This document shows positions 43,744-51,241 of a stretch of DNA of 64,000 bases, piece after piece (position 1 is the stretch's first letter; each line of letters begins with the position of its first letter). Under the pieces are notes generated by a model. It did not search any database. It saw only the letters and a list, made by a program, of their open reading frames with translations, and had not been told where the DNA came from. Position numbers and translations under genes: made by a program. The stretch comes from Paracrocinitomix sp040880585 (GTDB lineage Bacteria > Bacteroidota > Bacteroidia > Flavobacteriales_D > Crocinitomicaceae): positions 30,111 to 94,110 of the forward strand of contig JBBDID010000044.1 in NCBI GenBank assembly GCA_040880585.1, in the 5' to 3' direction.

Positions 43744-44325
43744 TTAAACAACATCTAAATTATTGTTCGATTTTGCTTTTGCTTTTTTTCCCGCCAATGA
43801 AAATCCAAAAACTGCTCCGACAATACCTCCGATAATATGTGTAGAATGAGAAATATTATCTGATTCAAAAGTTCCCATAATTTCTTTACCGAGATAAATG
43901 AGGGCGATCAGAATAAAGGTCAGAGGAATTTCTTTATTCTTGAAGTTAACCAAAGAAGCCAATAAAATCAACATAAAAACAATTCCGCTTGCCCCCAATA
44001 ATGCTACATCAAAAAACAAAACATGGATCAGGCCGGTAACCAGAGAGCAGGTGAAAAGCATAATCACCAAATTTTTTCCGCCGTATTTTTCTTCAACTAT
44101 CGGGCCGAGGAGCAGCAAAAACGCAAGATTCCCAATAAGGTGTTCACTACTGGCGTGGCCCAGCGAATGCGTAAAAAATTTGAAATACCAACTGACGCTA
44201 CTAAAATTCCATTCCGGTTGAAGAGTGAAAAGATTTTCAGCAATATTAACCGAGGTGAGTAAGTAGACAATGGCACATAAAAAAGAAAAAGTCAAGATTA
44301 CCGGAGAATTAAAAGATACTTTCAT
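43744..44325 (-). CDS. Rhomboid-family intramembrane serine protease
   Basis: A 193 aa polytopic protein with six predicted helices. The active-site motif LLGASGIVFML gives catalytic Ser113 and ISHSTHIIGGIVG gives His163. The membrane-embedded HASSEHLIGNLAFLLL segment (about 57-72) supplies the conserved His and Asn of the oxyanion region. It cleaves transmembrane substrates within the bilayer; the substrate is unknown. A second rhomboid gene lies at 60.9 kb, sharing only the family motifs. It stands alone between moxR and the divergent outer-membrane protein. Confidence 0.88.
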   Translation of the reverse strand: MKVSFNSPVILTFSFLCAIVYLLTSVNIAENLFTLQPEWNFSSVSWYFKFFTHSLGHASSEHLIGNLAFLLLLGPIVEEKYGGKNLVIMLFTCSLVTGLIHVLFFDVALLGASGIVFMLILLASLVNFKNKEIPLTFILIALIYLGKEIMGTFESDNISHSTHIIGGIVGAVFGFSLAGKKAKAKSNNNLDVV

Positions 44326-44404
44326 GTGTAATGTTAATTTTGTCCATTAAATTGGTGAAGTGTAATGATGGATAAGTGATTTGGTCTTTATCCTCAACTC
44401 ATCA

Positions 44405-44433
44405 TTGAAATACATTTGATATTCCTATTTTTG
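44405..44433 (+). promoter_or_regulatory. Bacteroidota-type promoter of the outer-membrane barrel gene
   Basis: TTG (44405-44407) and TATTTTTG (44426-44433) are 18 bases apart, a good match to the -33/-7 pattern. Transcription would begin around 44438-44441, so translation should start at ATG 44462, not at the ATG at 44438. Confidence 0.6.
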
Positions 44434-44461
44434 AAATATGATCACCAAATATAAGGCTTCT

Positions 44462-45232
44462 ATGTCCGCATTTCACCGATTGAGTTTAATTTTCTTTTTA
44501 TTTTTATTCGCTTCATCCCTGCAGGCGCAGATTATAAGTGGAGAAATGAATTCAGAAGAGGAAAAGAAAGAGAAGAAGAAAAAAGAGAAAAAACCAAAGC
44601 AAGAAGTAAAGCGCGATAGCCTGTCCGGAACCACCTATTATTTAACCGGCATGGTAAACTACGGATATCGCAGCTTTGTAGACAATAGTGTTTACGGTTC
44701 TTATGCAGATTGGAACGATCAAAAAGCCGATTATTCAGGAGGGGGTACAATTGGTGTTTTTTTGCCATTAACGGGTAGTTTTTCTTTGGATTTGGGCTTT
44801 ACTTATTTCGGACATAAGGAAAAGTATAATTTTGATGATCCGGATTCGGATTCTACTTATTATTTCAGCAATACTTATATGCAAATAGGGATGCCTGTGA
44901 AATTGCGCTATACCTATGGGGATAAATTTCAGTTATTTGCTTTTGTGGGACTTACACCGGTCAATATTTTGAATGTGCGTTTCAATGAGCTATTCACAAG
45001 AATGGATGGGACAGTGGTAGAAAGGGAAACCGAATTGGTGAAAGAAAAATTGTCGATTTTTAATTTAATGGGTACTGCAGGTGTTGGCCTTTCTTATAAT
45101 TTTGACTGGATAGGGATTACCCTTTATCCTGAATACAGACACCACTTGTTGAATACCTATGATCCGCAAAAGCCGTTAACGCACAGAATGTACGGTTTGG
45201 CGATCAATGCAGGAATTACTTTGCGGTTTTAG
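44462..45232 (+). CDS. Outer membrane beta-barrel protein, function unknown
   Basis: About 256 aa. The signal peptide MSAFHRLSLIFFLFLFASSLQA-Q is followed by a highly charged Lys/Glu stretch (EEEKKEKKKKEKKPKQE) and then alternating beta-strand sequence typical of a small outer-membrane barrel. It ends in ...LAINAGITLRF with a C-terminal Phe, as outer-membrane proteins usually do. The charged linker may reach towards the periplasm or peptidoglycan. The start is set at 44462 from the promoter position. Its last four bases overlap the convergent nnr gene. No specific family is recognised. Confidence 0.75.
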   Translation: MSAFHRLSLIFFLFLFASSLQAQIISGEMNSEEEKKEKKKKEKKPKQEVKRDSLSGTTYYLTGMVNYGYRSFVDNSVYGSYADWNDQKADYSGGGTIGVFLPLTGSFSLDLGFTYFGHKEKYNFDDPDSDSTYYFSNTYMQIGMPVKLRYTYGDKFQLFAFVGLTPVNILNVRFNELFTRMDGTVVERETELVKEKLSIFNLMGTAGVGLSYNFDWIGITLYPEYRHHLLNTYDPQKPLTHRMYGLAINAGITLRF

Positions 45233-46701
45233 CGGGTAAATGAATTAATGGTATGGGGTAGTTCTTTAATTACATCTGAAGCTGTCCAGCCGTATTCTCC
45301 CAGGTTTACATATATTCGATCTGCGGCATAGCCATGTAAGAATGTACCATAGATCACGGCTTGTTCTGCTGTATATCCCTGTGCTAAAAGTGAACCGATA
45401 ATCCCGCTCAGTGCATCCCCCATACCGGCAGTTCCCATGCCGGGGTTTCCTGAACTGTTGATGTGAATTTTTCCTTCAGGAGTTGTCAGTTTAGAATAGG
45501 CTCCTTTTTGAAGAAGATACACCTTGTGGCGTTTTGAAAAAGCAAGTTGTGCTTCAAGGAGTTCTTCTTCTGATTCAAAATCACCGATCAATCGCTTCAA
45601 TTCACCAACATGGGGCGTTAGAATAGCATTGGCTGGCAGAAGATCTAATAATTTTTGATCAGTAGCGATCAGGTTGATGGCATCTGCATCTATAAGCATA
45701 GGTTTGCCGGATTTCATGCTTTCTTGAAGAATAGATGTTGACAGTTCACTTTGTCCCAGTCCCGGACCAATGGCAATGGCATCTACTTTTTCAGGGATAT
45801 TAAATGCTGCGGAGTCCCTCCAGATAGCTTCCGGTAAAGCAACGTTTAAAGCCAACCGGCTTTTTTCTCCCGAAGTAGTAAAGAGATAACCACATCCTGA
45901 CTTCATGGCAGCCGTTGAAGCAATAATAGCGGCTCCGCTCATGTCTTCAAATCCACCAATCAGATGAAGCACGCCATTGCGATTTTTATGATCAAATCTG
46001 TCTCTTTTTTTGATAGAGATGTCTGCGGCAGTGATGTATTTGGCAATTGGGTCATCCTGAAAATCCGGATGTAGGCCAATATCCAGAATTCTGACATGAC
46101 CTACGTAAGGCGCATAAGACGAGAAGAAAAATGGCATTTTTGGTGCCATAAAAGTAAGGGTTTGTGCAGCTTTGAAAACGTGAGGGAAAGAAGTATTTTT
46201 ATGATTATCTTTTGCCATTAATCCTGAAGGGATATCAATCGCAATCTTTTGAGCTTCCAGGCGGTTCATTTCATCAATCACCTGAGCAATCCATCCCGAT
46301 ACCGGGCGGTTTAAGCCCGAACCAAATACGGCATCAATGATCAAATCATCAGAGGATTGAAAAGTATGATTTTTTTCAGAAAGTTCTCTGATGGGTATGG
46401 TTTTGGGGAGCTTTTTTCGATTGGTTTTAAAATCAGCTGAGTCAGCACCAAATCGGAGCAGATAAACGGACACCGATTTTTTTTGCTGATGTAGCAGGCG
46501 AGCAATGACCAAACCATCACCACCGTTATTTCCGGGGCCGCAGAAAATAGATACGGACTGAAAAGCGGTACTCCCTAAGATAACCTTAGTGGCTAAAGTG
46601 GCAGCCCTTTCCATCAGGTCAATAGAGGCAATGGGTTCATGAGAAATGGTGTATTGATCCCAAGCCTGCATTTTTTCAGAATCGTAAACAGGAATGCTCA
46701 T
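45229..46701 (-). CDS. nnr: Bifunctional NAD(P)HX epimerase / ADP-dependent NAD(P)HX dehydratase
   Basis: A 490 aa metabolite-repair enzyme that restores hydrated NAD(P)H. The N-terminal YjeF_N epimerase half (about 1-215) shows FCGPGNNGGDGLVIARLLHQ and VDAVFGSGLNRPVSGWIA-like motifs. The C-terminal dehydratase half (about 225-490) has the ribokinase-like DAIAIGPGLGQSELS, LTPHVGELKRLIG and the signature GNPGMGTAGMGDALSGIIG. The length matches E. coli Nnr (YjeF, about 515 aa). The stop overlaps the convergent barrel gene by 4 bases. The start overlaps the coaE stop by 4 bases (ATGA), suggesting co-expression of two cofactor genes. Confidence 0.94.
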   Translation of the reverse strand: MSIPVYDSEKMQAWDQYTISHEPIASIDLMERAATLATKVILGSTAFQSVSIFCGPGNNGGDGLVIARLLHQQKKSVSVYLLRFGADSADFKTNRKKLPKTIPIRELSEKNHTFQSSDDLIIDAVFGSGLNRPVSGWIAQVIDEMNRLEAQKIAIDIPSGLMAKDNHKNTSFPHVFKAAQTLTFMAPKMPFFFSSYAPYVGHVRILDIGLHPDFQDDPIAKYITAADISIKKRDRFDHKNRNGVLHLIGGFEDMSGAAIIASTAAMKSGCGYLFTTSGEKSRLALNVALPEAIWRDSAAFNIPEKVDAIAIGPGLGQSELSTSILQESMKSGKPMLIDADAINLIATDQKLLDLLPANAILTPHVGELKRLIGDFESEEELLEAQLAFSKRHKVYLLQKGAYSKLTTPEGKIHINSSGNPGMGTAGMGDALSGIIGSLLAQGYTAEQAVIYGTFLHGYAADRIYVNLGEYGWTASDVIKELPHTINSFTR

Positions 46702-47282
46702 TTCAGCTGCTTTAAAATGTGATTGATTTGCGGCAATAAGGCTGTTTCACCATCATTTTTAATCGTAAAATCAGCCAGTTTTTCTTTTTCCTCATCAGGC
46801 CACTGTGCTGACATTCTGGATTTGATTTGTTCCAAAGTAACTTTATCCCGTTCCATTATCCTTTTTATTCTGAGTGCTTCATCCGCATAGACTAAAATGA
46901 TAGAATCAAAATTTTTGTATGCACCGGTTTCAAAAAGTATAGCAGCTTCATTAAAAACAAGAGGTTGGTTGGTTTTTTGTGCCCAATCTTTAAACGCACC
47001 TCGAACAAGCGGGTGAATAATGGCGTTCATTTTTTTTCGTAAGGTGGGGTTTGAAAAAATTTGTTCGGCTAGATAGGTCGTATTGACTTCCCCTTTCAGG
47101 TATGCCTGTTCACCAAAAAGTGCTTTTAATGCTTTAATGGCTTTAGGATGAGAGCGGATGATTTTTTTAGCTGCCTCATCTGAATAAAAGACGGGATAAC
47201 CCATGGTCTCAAGGATACGGCAAACGTATGTCTTTCCGGATCCAATCCCACCGGTTATCCCGACCGATTTATAATGATTCAT
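46698..47282 (-). CDS. coaE: Dephospho-CoA kinase
   Basis: This 194 aa enzyme phosphorylates dephospho-CoA at the 3'-hydroxyl, the last step of CoA synthesis. The P-loop GITGGIGSGKTYVCRILE is at residues 8-25, followed by YPVFYSDEAAKKII. The lid/substrate region has MNAIIHPLVRGAF, and LVFNEAAILFETGAYKNFD is typical of the family. It lies 21 bases after the siaC gene on the same strand and overlaps nnr by four bases, so the siaB-siaC-coaE-nnr genes could be one transcript. Confidence 0.95.
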   Translation of the reverse strand: MNHYKSVGITGGIGSGKTYVCRILETMGYPVFYSDEAAKKIIRSHPKAIKALKALFGEQAYLKGEVNTTYLAEQIFSNPTLRKKMNAIIHPLVRGAFKDWAQKTNQPLVFNEAAILFETGAYKNFDSIILVYADEALRIKRIMERDKVTLEQIKSRMSAQWPDEEKEKLADFTIKNDGETALLPQINHILKQLK

Positions 47283-47303
47283 AACGCCTTTGGCGTGAAG
47301 CTC

Positions 47304-47687
47304 TTAAATCTCTTCTACTTCGATCATTTTGAACGGAAGATCGATAATTGCCTGGTAATCTTCACCGGCTTCTTCCATATCCTCATCATCCTCTTCAAAG
47401 TACCAGTTCACCTTTACTTCTGTATTTCCGGCGTTCAATTTTTCTAACTGCTTGAACAAATCCAAAATACATTTAGACGAAGAGGTGTTAAAGTACTCCA
47501 ACTTTACATCTACAATAGTGTTTGGCTGAGGAGAGGCTGCATAAGCATCAATCCAATCGTTCAATGGTTTATAAAACTCAATTGAATTTTCAGGAATTGA
47601 TCTTCCTTTTAGTTCTAAAACGCCATTTTGAGAATCAAAACTAACCGTTGGCGTTTTTGCTGATCCTTCTAAAGTTAAATTTTCCAT
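47304..47687 (-). CDS. siaC: SiaC family regulatory phosphoprotein (DUF1987)
   Basis: A 127 aa single-domain protein. The conserved segment LEYFNTSSSKCILDLFK places Thr at residue 68, the same position as the regulatory phospho-Thr of Pseudomonas aeruginosa SiaC. In that system SiaB phosphorylates SiaC, the phosphatase SiaA removes the phosphate, and unphosphorylated SiaC activates a diguanylate cyclase. Here the kinase gene lies just upstream (14 bases). Neither a PP2C phosphatase nor a GGDEF protein is in the neighbourhood, so the output partner is unknown. The acidic C-terminus (EEDDEDMEEAGEDY) is notable. Confidence 0.9.
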   Translation of the reverse strand: MENLTLEGSAKTPTVSFDSQNGVLELKGRSIPENSIEFYKPLNDWIDAYAASPQPNTIVDVKLEYFNTSSSKCILDLFKQLEKLNAGNTEVKVNWYFEEDDEDMEEAGEDYQAIIDLPFKMIEVEEI

Positions 47688-47701
47688 AATTGTAAGTATA
47701 A

Positions 47702-48247
47702 TTACTCTGCTATTTTTACTGCTAAACTAAAAAAAGTTGTTTTATCATTGATGGGTTGAAAACCATAAACCAAAGCCTCACCTGACTTTCGTGCAATGTC
47801 AATCATCCCAAGTCCTGCTGTTCCTTTACTGGATAATGAACCTTCACTCAAAACCTTTTTATAATAAGCCTTTAGTTCTGCTTTATCCATACTATTTACT
47901 AAATCCAACTTGTTTTTTAGTGGTTCTACATCTTCAGTTTTCATGTAGTTACCTGTTGTAATTTCGTATTCAGTTTCATTTTTTGAGATCATCAACAAAG
48001 CTGATTTATCTTCGGTAGGAATGTACACTATTTCGTCCTGATCAATGTGGTGATAAAGATTTTGCAAACATTCAACCAATATATTAAACACCTTACGTTT
48101 CACTTTCGGTTTTTCCTCAATGTGATCCATCTTAGATTCCATGATCTGTAGAATAGTTGTCAGTAATTCAGACGTAATCATACCCTTAAATGACAAGAGT
48201 ACATTCTTCTCTTCTAGCTGTTTATATATTTGGTAAACTTTATCCAC
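47702..48247 (-). CDS. siaB: SiaB family protein kinase
   Basis: About 181 aa; the likely kinase for SiaC. It has a GHKL-like fold pattern: FNILVECLQNLYHHID carries the helix with conserved Glu/Asn, and SKGTAGLGMIDIARKSGE is the glycine-rich ATP-lid region. No ATG lies near the 5' end. The frame opens at TTG 48262, but the promoter match at 48265-48296 predicts transcription starting about there, so I place the start at GTG 48247 (VDKVYQIYKQLEEK). It heads a probable siaB-siaC-coaE-nnr unit and is divergent from the methyltransferase gene. Confidence 0.87.
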   Translation of the reverse strand: MDKVYQIYKQLEEKNVLLSFKGMITSELLTTILQIMESKMDHIEEKPKVKRKVFNILVECLQNLYHHIDQDEIVYIPTEDKSALLMISKNETEYEITTGNYMKTEDVEPLKNKLDLVNSMDKAELKAYYKKVLSEGSLSSKGTAGLGMIDIARKSGEALVYGFQPINDKTTFFSLAVKIAE

Positions 48248-48264
48248 GCTAACTGTGTGCAAGG

Positions 48265-48296
48265 CAAATATATAAAATTAACTTATCTATTCTCAA
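48265..48296 (-). promoter_or_regulatory. Bacteroidota-type promoter of siaB
   Basis: Minus-strand TATATTTG (plus 48265-48272) with TTG (plus 48294-48296) 21 bases upstream. It lies in the short divergent region shared with the methyltransferase gene and argues for the GTG start of siaB at 48247. Confidence 0.6.
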
Positions 48297-48336
48297 GATT
48301 AGCTATCATATTTTCATAATGTACTGAAAAGAGTAT

Positions 48337-48344
48337 TAGTTTTG
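48337..48344 (+). promoter_or_regulatory. -7 promoter element of the methyltransferase gene
   Basis: TAGTTTTG matches TAnnTTTG, 16 bases before the ATG at 48361, giving a very short leader. No clear -33 TTG is visible. Confidence 0.5.
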
Positions 48345-48360
48345 CACAAAATTCTCTGAG

Positions 48361-49095
48361 ATGGCAGAGTGGTACAAGGACTGGTTTAACACGACATATT
48401 ATCACGTATTATATAAAGATCGTGATCATGATGAAGCAAAAGAATTTATTCGCCATCTCTATGCTTATTTAAATTTACGTCCTTATCAAAAAACGCTTGA
48501 TCTGGCATGTGGAAGAGGCAGGCACGCCTTGTTTTTAAATCAACTTGGGTTGGATACTGTTGGAGTAGACTTGTCTAAAGAGAGTATTCGTTACGCTAAA
48601 AAATTTGAGAAAGAAGGATTGCGATTTGCAGTACATGATATGCGAGATCCTTTACCTGGAGAAAAATTTGATGTAGTGTTAAATTTATTTACAAGTTTTG
48701 GGTATTTTGGTAGTTTATCCGAAAATGGAAAGGTATTGCGTTCTATTGCGTCCTATTTAAAAAAAGAAGGGGATCTCATCATTGACTTTATGAATGTGGT
48801 AAAAGTGAAAAAACATCTTGATGAGCAAGCAGAGGAAGTGAAAAATGTGGAAGGGATCAACTTTGAAATAAAAAAATCAATGGATCAGGGATGTATTGTA
48901 AAAACCATATCCTTTCAGGATAAAGAAGAACATTTTCGATTTCGGGAGAAAGTACAGGCGCTTACCTTATCTGATTTTGAAAAATTGCTGGGTGAAAATG
49001 GCTTTAACCTCATTAATAAATTTGGCGATTATCAACTGAATGAATTCTCTATAGAACAGTCAGAGCGTCTTATTATACATGCAAAATTAAAGTAA
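48361..49095 (+). CDS. Class I SAM-dependent methyltransferase, substrate unknown
   Basis: A 244 aa cytoplasmic protein. The SAM-binding motif I is TLDLACGRGRHALFLNQLG (about residue 40-58), motif II is TVGVDLSKESIRYAKKF, and post-I/III motifs appear as DVVLNLFTSFGYFGS. The N-terminal WYKDWFNTTYYHVLYKDRD is common in a Bacteroidota branch of this family. The last base is followed after one base by the ZIP transporter ATG, so the two are co-transcribed. The methyl acceptor cannot be told from the sequence. Confidence 0.88.
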   Translation: MAEWYKDWFNTTYYHVLYKDRDHDEAKEFIRHLYAYLNLRPYQKTLDLACGRGRHALFLNQLGLDTVGVDLSKESIRYAKKFEKEGLRFAVHDMRDPLPGEKFDVVLNLFTSFGYFGSLSENGKVLRSIASYLKKEGDLIIDFMNVVKVKKHLDEQAEEVKNVEGINFEIKKSMDQGCIVKTISFQDKEEHFRFREKVQALTLSDFEKLLGENGFNLINKFGDYQLNEFSIEQSERLIIHAKLK

Positions 49096-49096
49096 G

Positions 49097-49801
49097 ATGA
49101 CACTGTGGATTAAAATAGCAGGTTTGTTTATTTCTGTAATTGCCGGGGGTATATTGGTAGAAATATTTAAGAAAACGTCCCATCTAAAATTGTTGTTGTC
49201 ATTTTCGGGAGGTTTTTTATTGACGATTATTTTTACCCATATTCTGCCAGAATCTTACCAAAACAATGGTAAGATTATGGGCTACTTCATTCTGGTCGGA
49301 TTTTTGCTTCAACTGATTCTTGAATACTTTTCAAAAGGGGCAGAGCATGGGCATACCCATACCCACAAAGGCGAGCTGAGCAAACGCATGTTCCCATTGG
49401 CTATCTTCCTCTCTTTATGCTTGCATTCTTTTATTGAAGCCGTCCCCCTGGATCATCACGGACATCAACATGTGAATGATCTTTATGTGGGAGTGTTTTT
49501 ACACAAGATTCCGGTGGCAGTTGCACTGATGACTATTTTGGTTTCAGCAGGATATGATCGTGGAAAAGCCTGGTTTTTTATGCTTCTTTTTGCCTTAACA
49601 GCTCCACTGGGACTTCTGATCGGTAACCCTGCTTTGGAAGCGTTTCAAATAGATCCCTCACTCATTTTGGCGATAGCTGTCGGGATGTTCTTACACATTT
49701 CAACCACCATTATATTTGAATCAAGCGAAGGACATAAATTGAACTTCTATAAGTTATTAGCCATTCTTGCCGGTTTTGCTGTAGGAATGTTCATGAATTA
49801 A
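49097..49801 (+). CDS. ZIP-family divalent metal transporter
   Basis: A 234 aa inner-membrane protein with about eight helices. The metal-site helices are CLHSFIEAVPL (TM4) and GVFLHKIPVAVALM (TM5), with the His/Glu pattern of ZIP transporters. A His-rich cytoplasmic loop, HGHTHTHKGE (about residues 90-100), and DHHGHQH before TM5 would bind metal. Zinc or iron uptake is likely; which metal cannot be read. It is directly behind the methyltransferase gene. Confidence 0.9.
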   Translation: MTLWIKIAGLFISVIAGGILVEIFKKTSHLKLLLSFSGGFLLTIIFTHILPESYQNNGKIMGYFILVGFLLQLILEYFSKGAEHGHTHTHKGELSKRMFPLAIFLSLCLHSFIEAVPLDHHGHQHVNDLYVGVFLHKIPVAVALMTILVSAGYDRGKAWFFMLLFALTAPLGLLIGNPALEAFQIDPSLILAIAVGMFLHISTTIIFESSEGHKLNFYKLLAILAGFAVGMFMN

Positions 49802-49863
49802 CGATATAGAGATTTTTTATCGTACAATAAATATTATCGAATTTTTCATGCCCTTTTTCTGTG

Positions 49864-49871
49864 TAAATTTG
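49864..49871 (+). promoter_or_regulatory. -7 promoter element of the peroxiredoxin cluster
   Basis: TAAATTTG matches TAnnTTTG, 30 bases before the peroxiredoxin ATG. The expected -33 position holds only a T-rich stretch. Confidence 0.5.
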
Positions 49872-49901
49872 AGGGAAATTAATTTTTAAAATTTAAAAAC
49901 A

Positions 49902-50543
49902 ATGAGAACATTAGTAGGAAAACAATTCCCAGATATGGAAGTAGACGCCATGAATGAAATGGGCGACACGTTTAAGATAAATGTATTGGAAAAAGCAAGA
50001 ACAGAGAAGAAAAAAGTTGTGCTTTTTTGGTATCCGAAAGATTTTACCTTCGTTTGCCCGACAGAACTTCATGCTTTTCAAGAAGCTTTGGGAGAATTTG
50101 AAAAAAGAAATACAATTGTAATTGGAGCCTCTTGCGATACGCCTCAAGTACATTTCGCCTGGTTGAATACACCAAAAGATGATGGCGGAATTCAAGGAGT
50201 AAGCTATCCGATTTTGGCAGATTCTAATAGAAACCTTTCGGCAACGCTGGGTATTTTGGATATTACCAATGAAGAATTTAACGAAGAAACCGGTGTAGTT
50301 ACTGTTGAAGGAGATAATGTCACCTACAGAGCAACTTACCTGATTGATGAAGAAGGTAATGTTTTTCATGAAGGTATTAATCATATGCCTTTAGGAAGAA
50401 ATGTAGCTGAGTACCTTCGTTTAATTGATGCTTTTACGCATGTTCAGGAAAAAGGAGAAGTGTGCCCGGCAAATTGGGAAGAAGGAAAAGATGCTATGAA
50501 AGCAGATAGCAAAGGCGTTGCTGCTTACTTAGCTTCTCATTAA
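49902..50543 (+). CDS. 2-Cys peroxiredoxin (AhpC/TSA family)
   Basis: A 213 aa thiol peroxidase reducing H2O2 and organic peroxides. The peroxidatic Cys52 is in DFTFVCPTELHAF; VIGASCDTPQVHFAWL and YPILADSNRNLSATLGIL are family motifs. The resolving Cys is in GEVCPANWEEGKDAM (about 188), so it is a typical 2-Cys enzyme of AhpC type. No AhpF gene is adjacent; the thioredoxin-like gene 13 bases downstream is the likely reductant. Confidence 0.95.
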   Translation: MRTLVGKQFPDMEVDAMNEMGDTFKINVLEKARTEKKKVVLFWYPKDFTFVCPTELHAFQEALGEFEKRNTIVIGASCDTPQVHFAWLNTPKDDGGIQGVSYPILADSNRNLSATLGILDITNEEFNEETGVVTVEGDNVTYRATYLIDEEGNVFHEGINHMPLGRNVAEYLRLIDAFTHVQEKGEVCPANWEEGKDAMKADSKGVAAYLASH

Positions 50544-50556
50544 TTCCTGATAAATT

Positions 50557-50874
50557 ATGGCATTAATTGAGTTAACAGAAGATGATCTGAACCAGAGGAT
50601 CAAGGACAATGAGTTGGTGGTGGTGCAATACAGTGCCGGATGGTGTGGCAATTGCAAAATCATGAAACCCAAGTTTAAAAAGTTGTCCGAGGAGTATGAG
50701 AAAATGGAATTTGTGATTGCAGATGCCGAAAAATTTCCGGAAAGCCGAAAGTTAGCAACGGTAGATAATCTGCCTACATTTGCAGCCTTTAAGAATGGAC
50801 ATCTCCTGAACCAGGTTCAGACCAACAAATTTGACGTATTAAAATCTTTTATTGATGAGGTTGCCGATCATTAA
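50557..50874 (+). CDS. Thioredoxin-family protein (CGNC active site)
   Basis: A 105 aa single thioredoxin fold without signal peptide. The active site is SAGWCGNCKIMKPKF (Cys30, Cys33), with cis-Pro segment NLPTFAAFKNG (about 73). The CGNC motif differs from the usual CGPC, which would change redox potential. It lies between peroxiredoxin and the DUF6952-like gene and probably recycles the peroxiredoxin. Confidence 0.92.
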   Translation: MALIELTEDDLNQRIKDNELVVVQYSAGWCGNCKIMKPKFKKLSEEYEKMEFVIADAEKFPESRKLATVDNLPTFAAFKNGHLLNQVQTNKFDVLKSFIDEVADH

Positions 50875-51109
50875 ACACATGATTCACTTCATTCAAGAGA
50901 ATGATGAGGATTATGTCAAGGAAACAATAGAGACGCTTGAAGCCTTAACCGAGGCGGCGATTAAAGACGAAGAGTTGGACGTAATTGGTGAGATTCTCTC
51001 TAACTTATACGGAGCAGTAGAAGTCAGTAAACTGATGCGTGAAGGAAAGTCTGAAAAAGAAGCGCTCAATGAGTTTATGAAACGCGTTACGGGTTCCATA
51101 GATCGATAA
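50855..51109 (+). CDS. DUF6952-like small protein of the peroxiredoxin-thioredoxin cluster
   Basis: 84 aa: MRLPIIKHMIHFIQENDEDY, then ETLEALTEAAIKDEELDVIG and LYGAVEVSKLMREGKSEKEA. It is an all-helical, acidic protein. Relatives I recall in Flavobacteriia begin 'MKLPVIKHL' and sit behind a thioredoxin gene, which supports ATG 50855 and a 20-base overlap with the thioredoxin gene; ATG 50879 would remove this conserved start. The function is unknown; the context suggests a role in thiol-peroxide defence. Confidence 0.8.
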   Translation: MRLPIIKHMIHFIQENDEDYVKETIETLEALTEAAIKDEELDVIGEILSNLYGAVEVSKLMREGKSEKEALNEFMKRVTGSIDR

Positions 51110-51166
51110 ATGCAAAAAAAAAATAGACTGATCAAGATTTTGGCAATCAATGATTTGATTAGTTTG

Positions 51167-51199
51167 TTGTATATAAACCAAACCTTTTTACTATATTTG
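51167..51199 (+). promoter_or_regulatory. Bacteroidota-type promoter of the Ser/Thr-rich lipoprotein gene
   Basis: TTG (51167-51169) and TATATTTG (51192-51199) are 22 bases apart, and the -7 box is 42 bases before the ATG. A good match on both elements. Confidence 0.65.
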
Positions 51200-51241
51200 C
51201 GTTTAAACCAATGAATTAATAATTATTAAATAAATAAAACA

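Noticed and set aside
49911..50384. A 157-codon antisense frame inside the peroxiredoxin gene
   Set aside because: It mirrors the codon bias of peroxiredoxin and has no promoter or recognisable domain.
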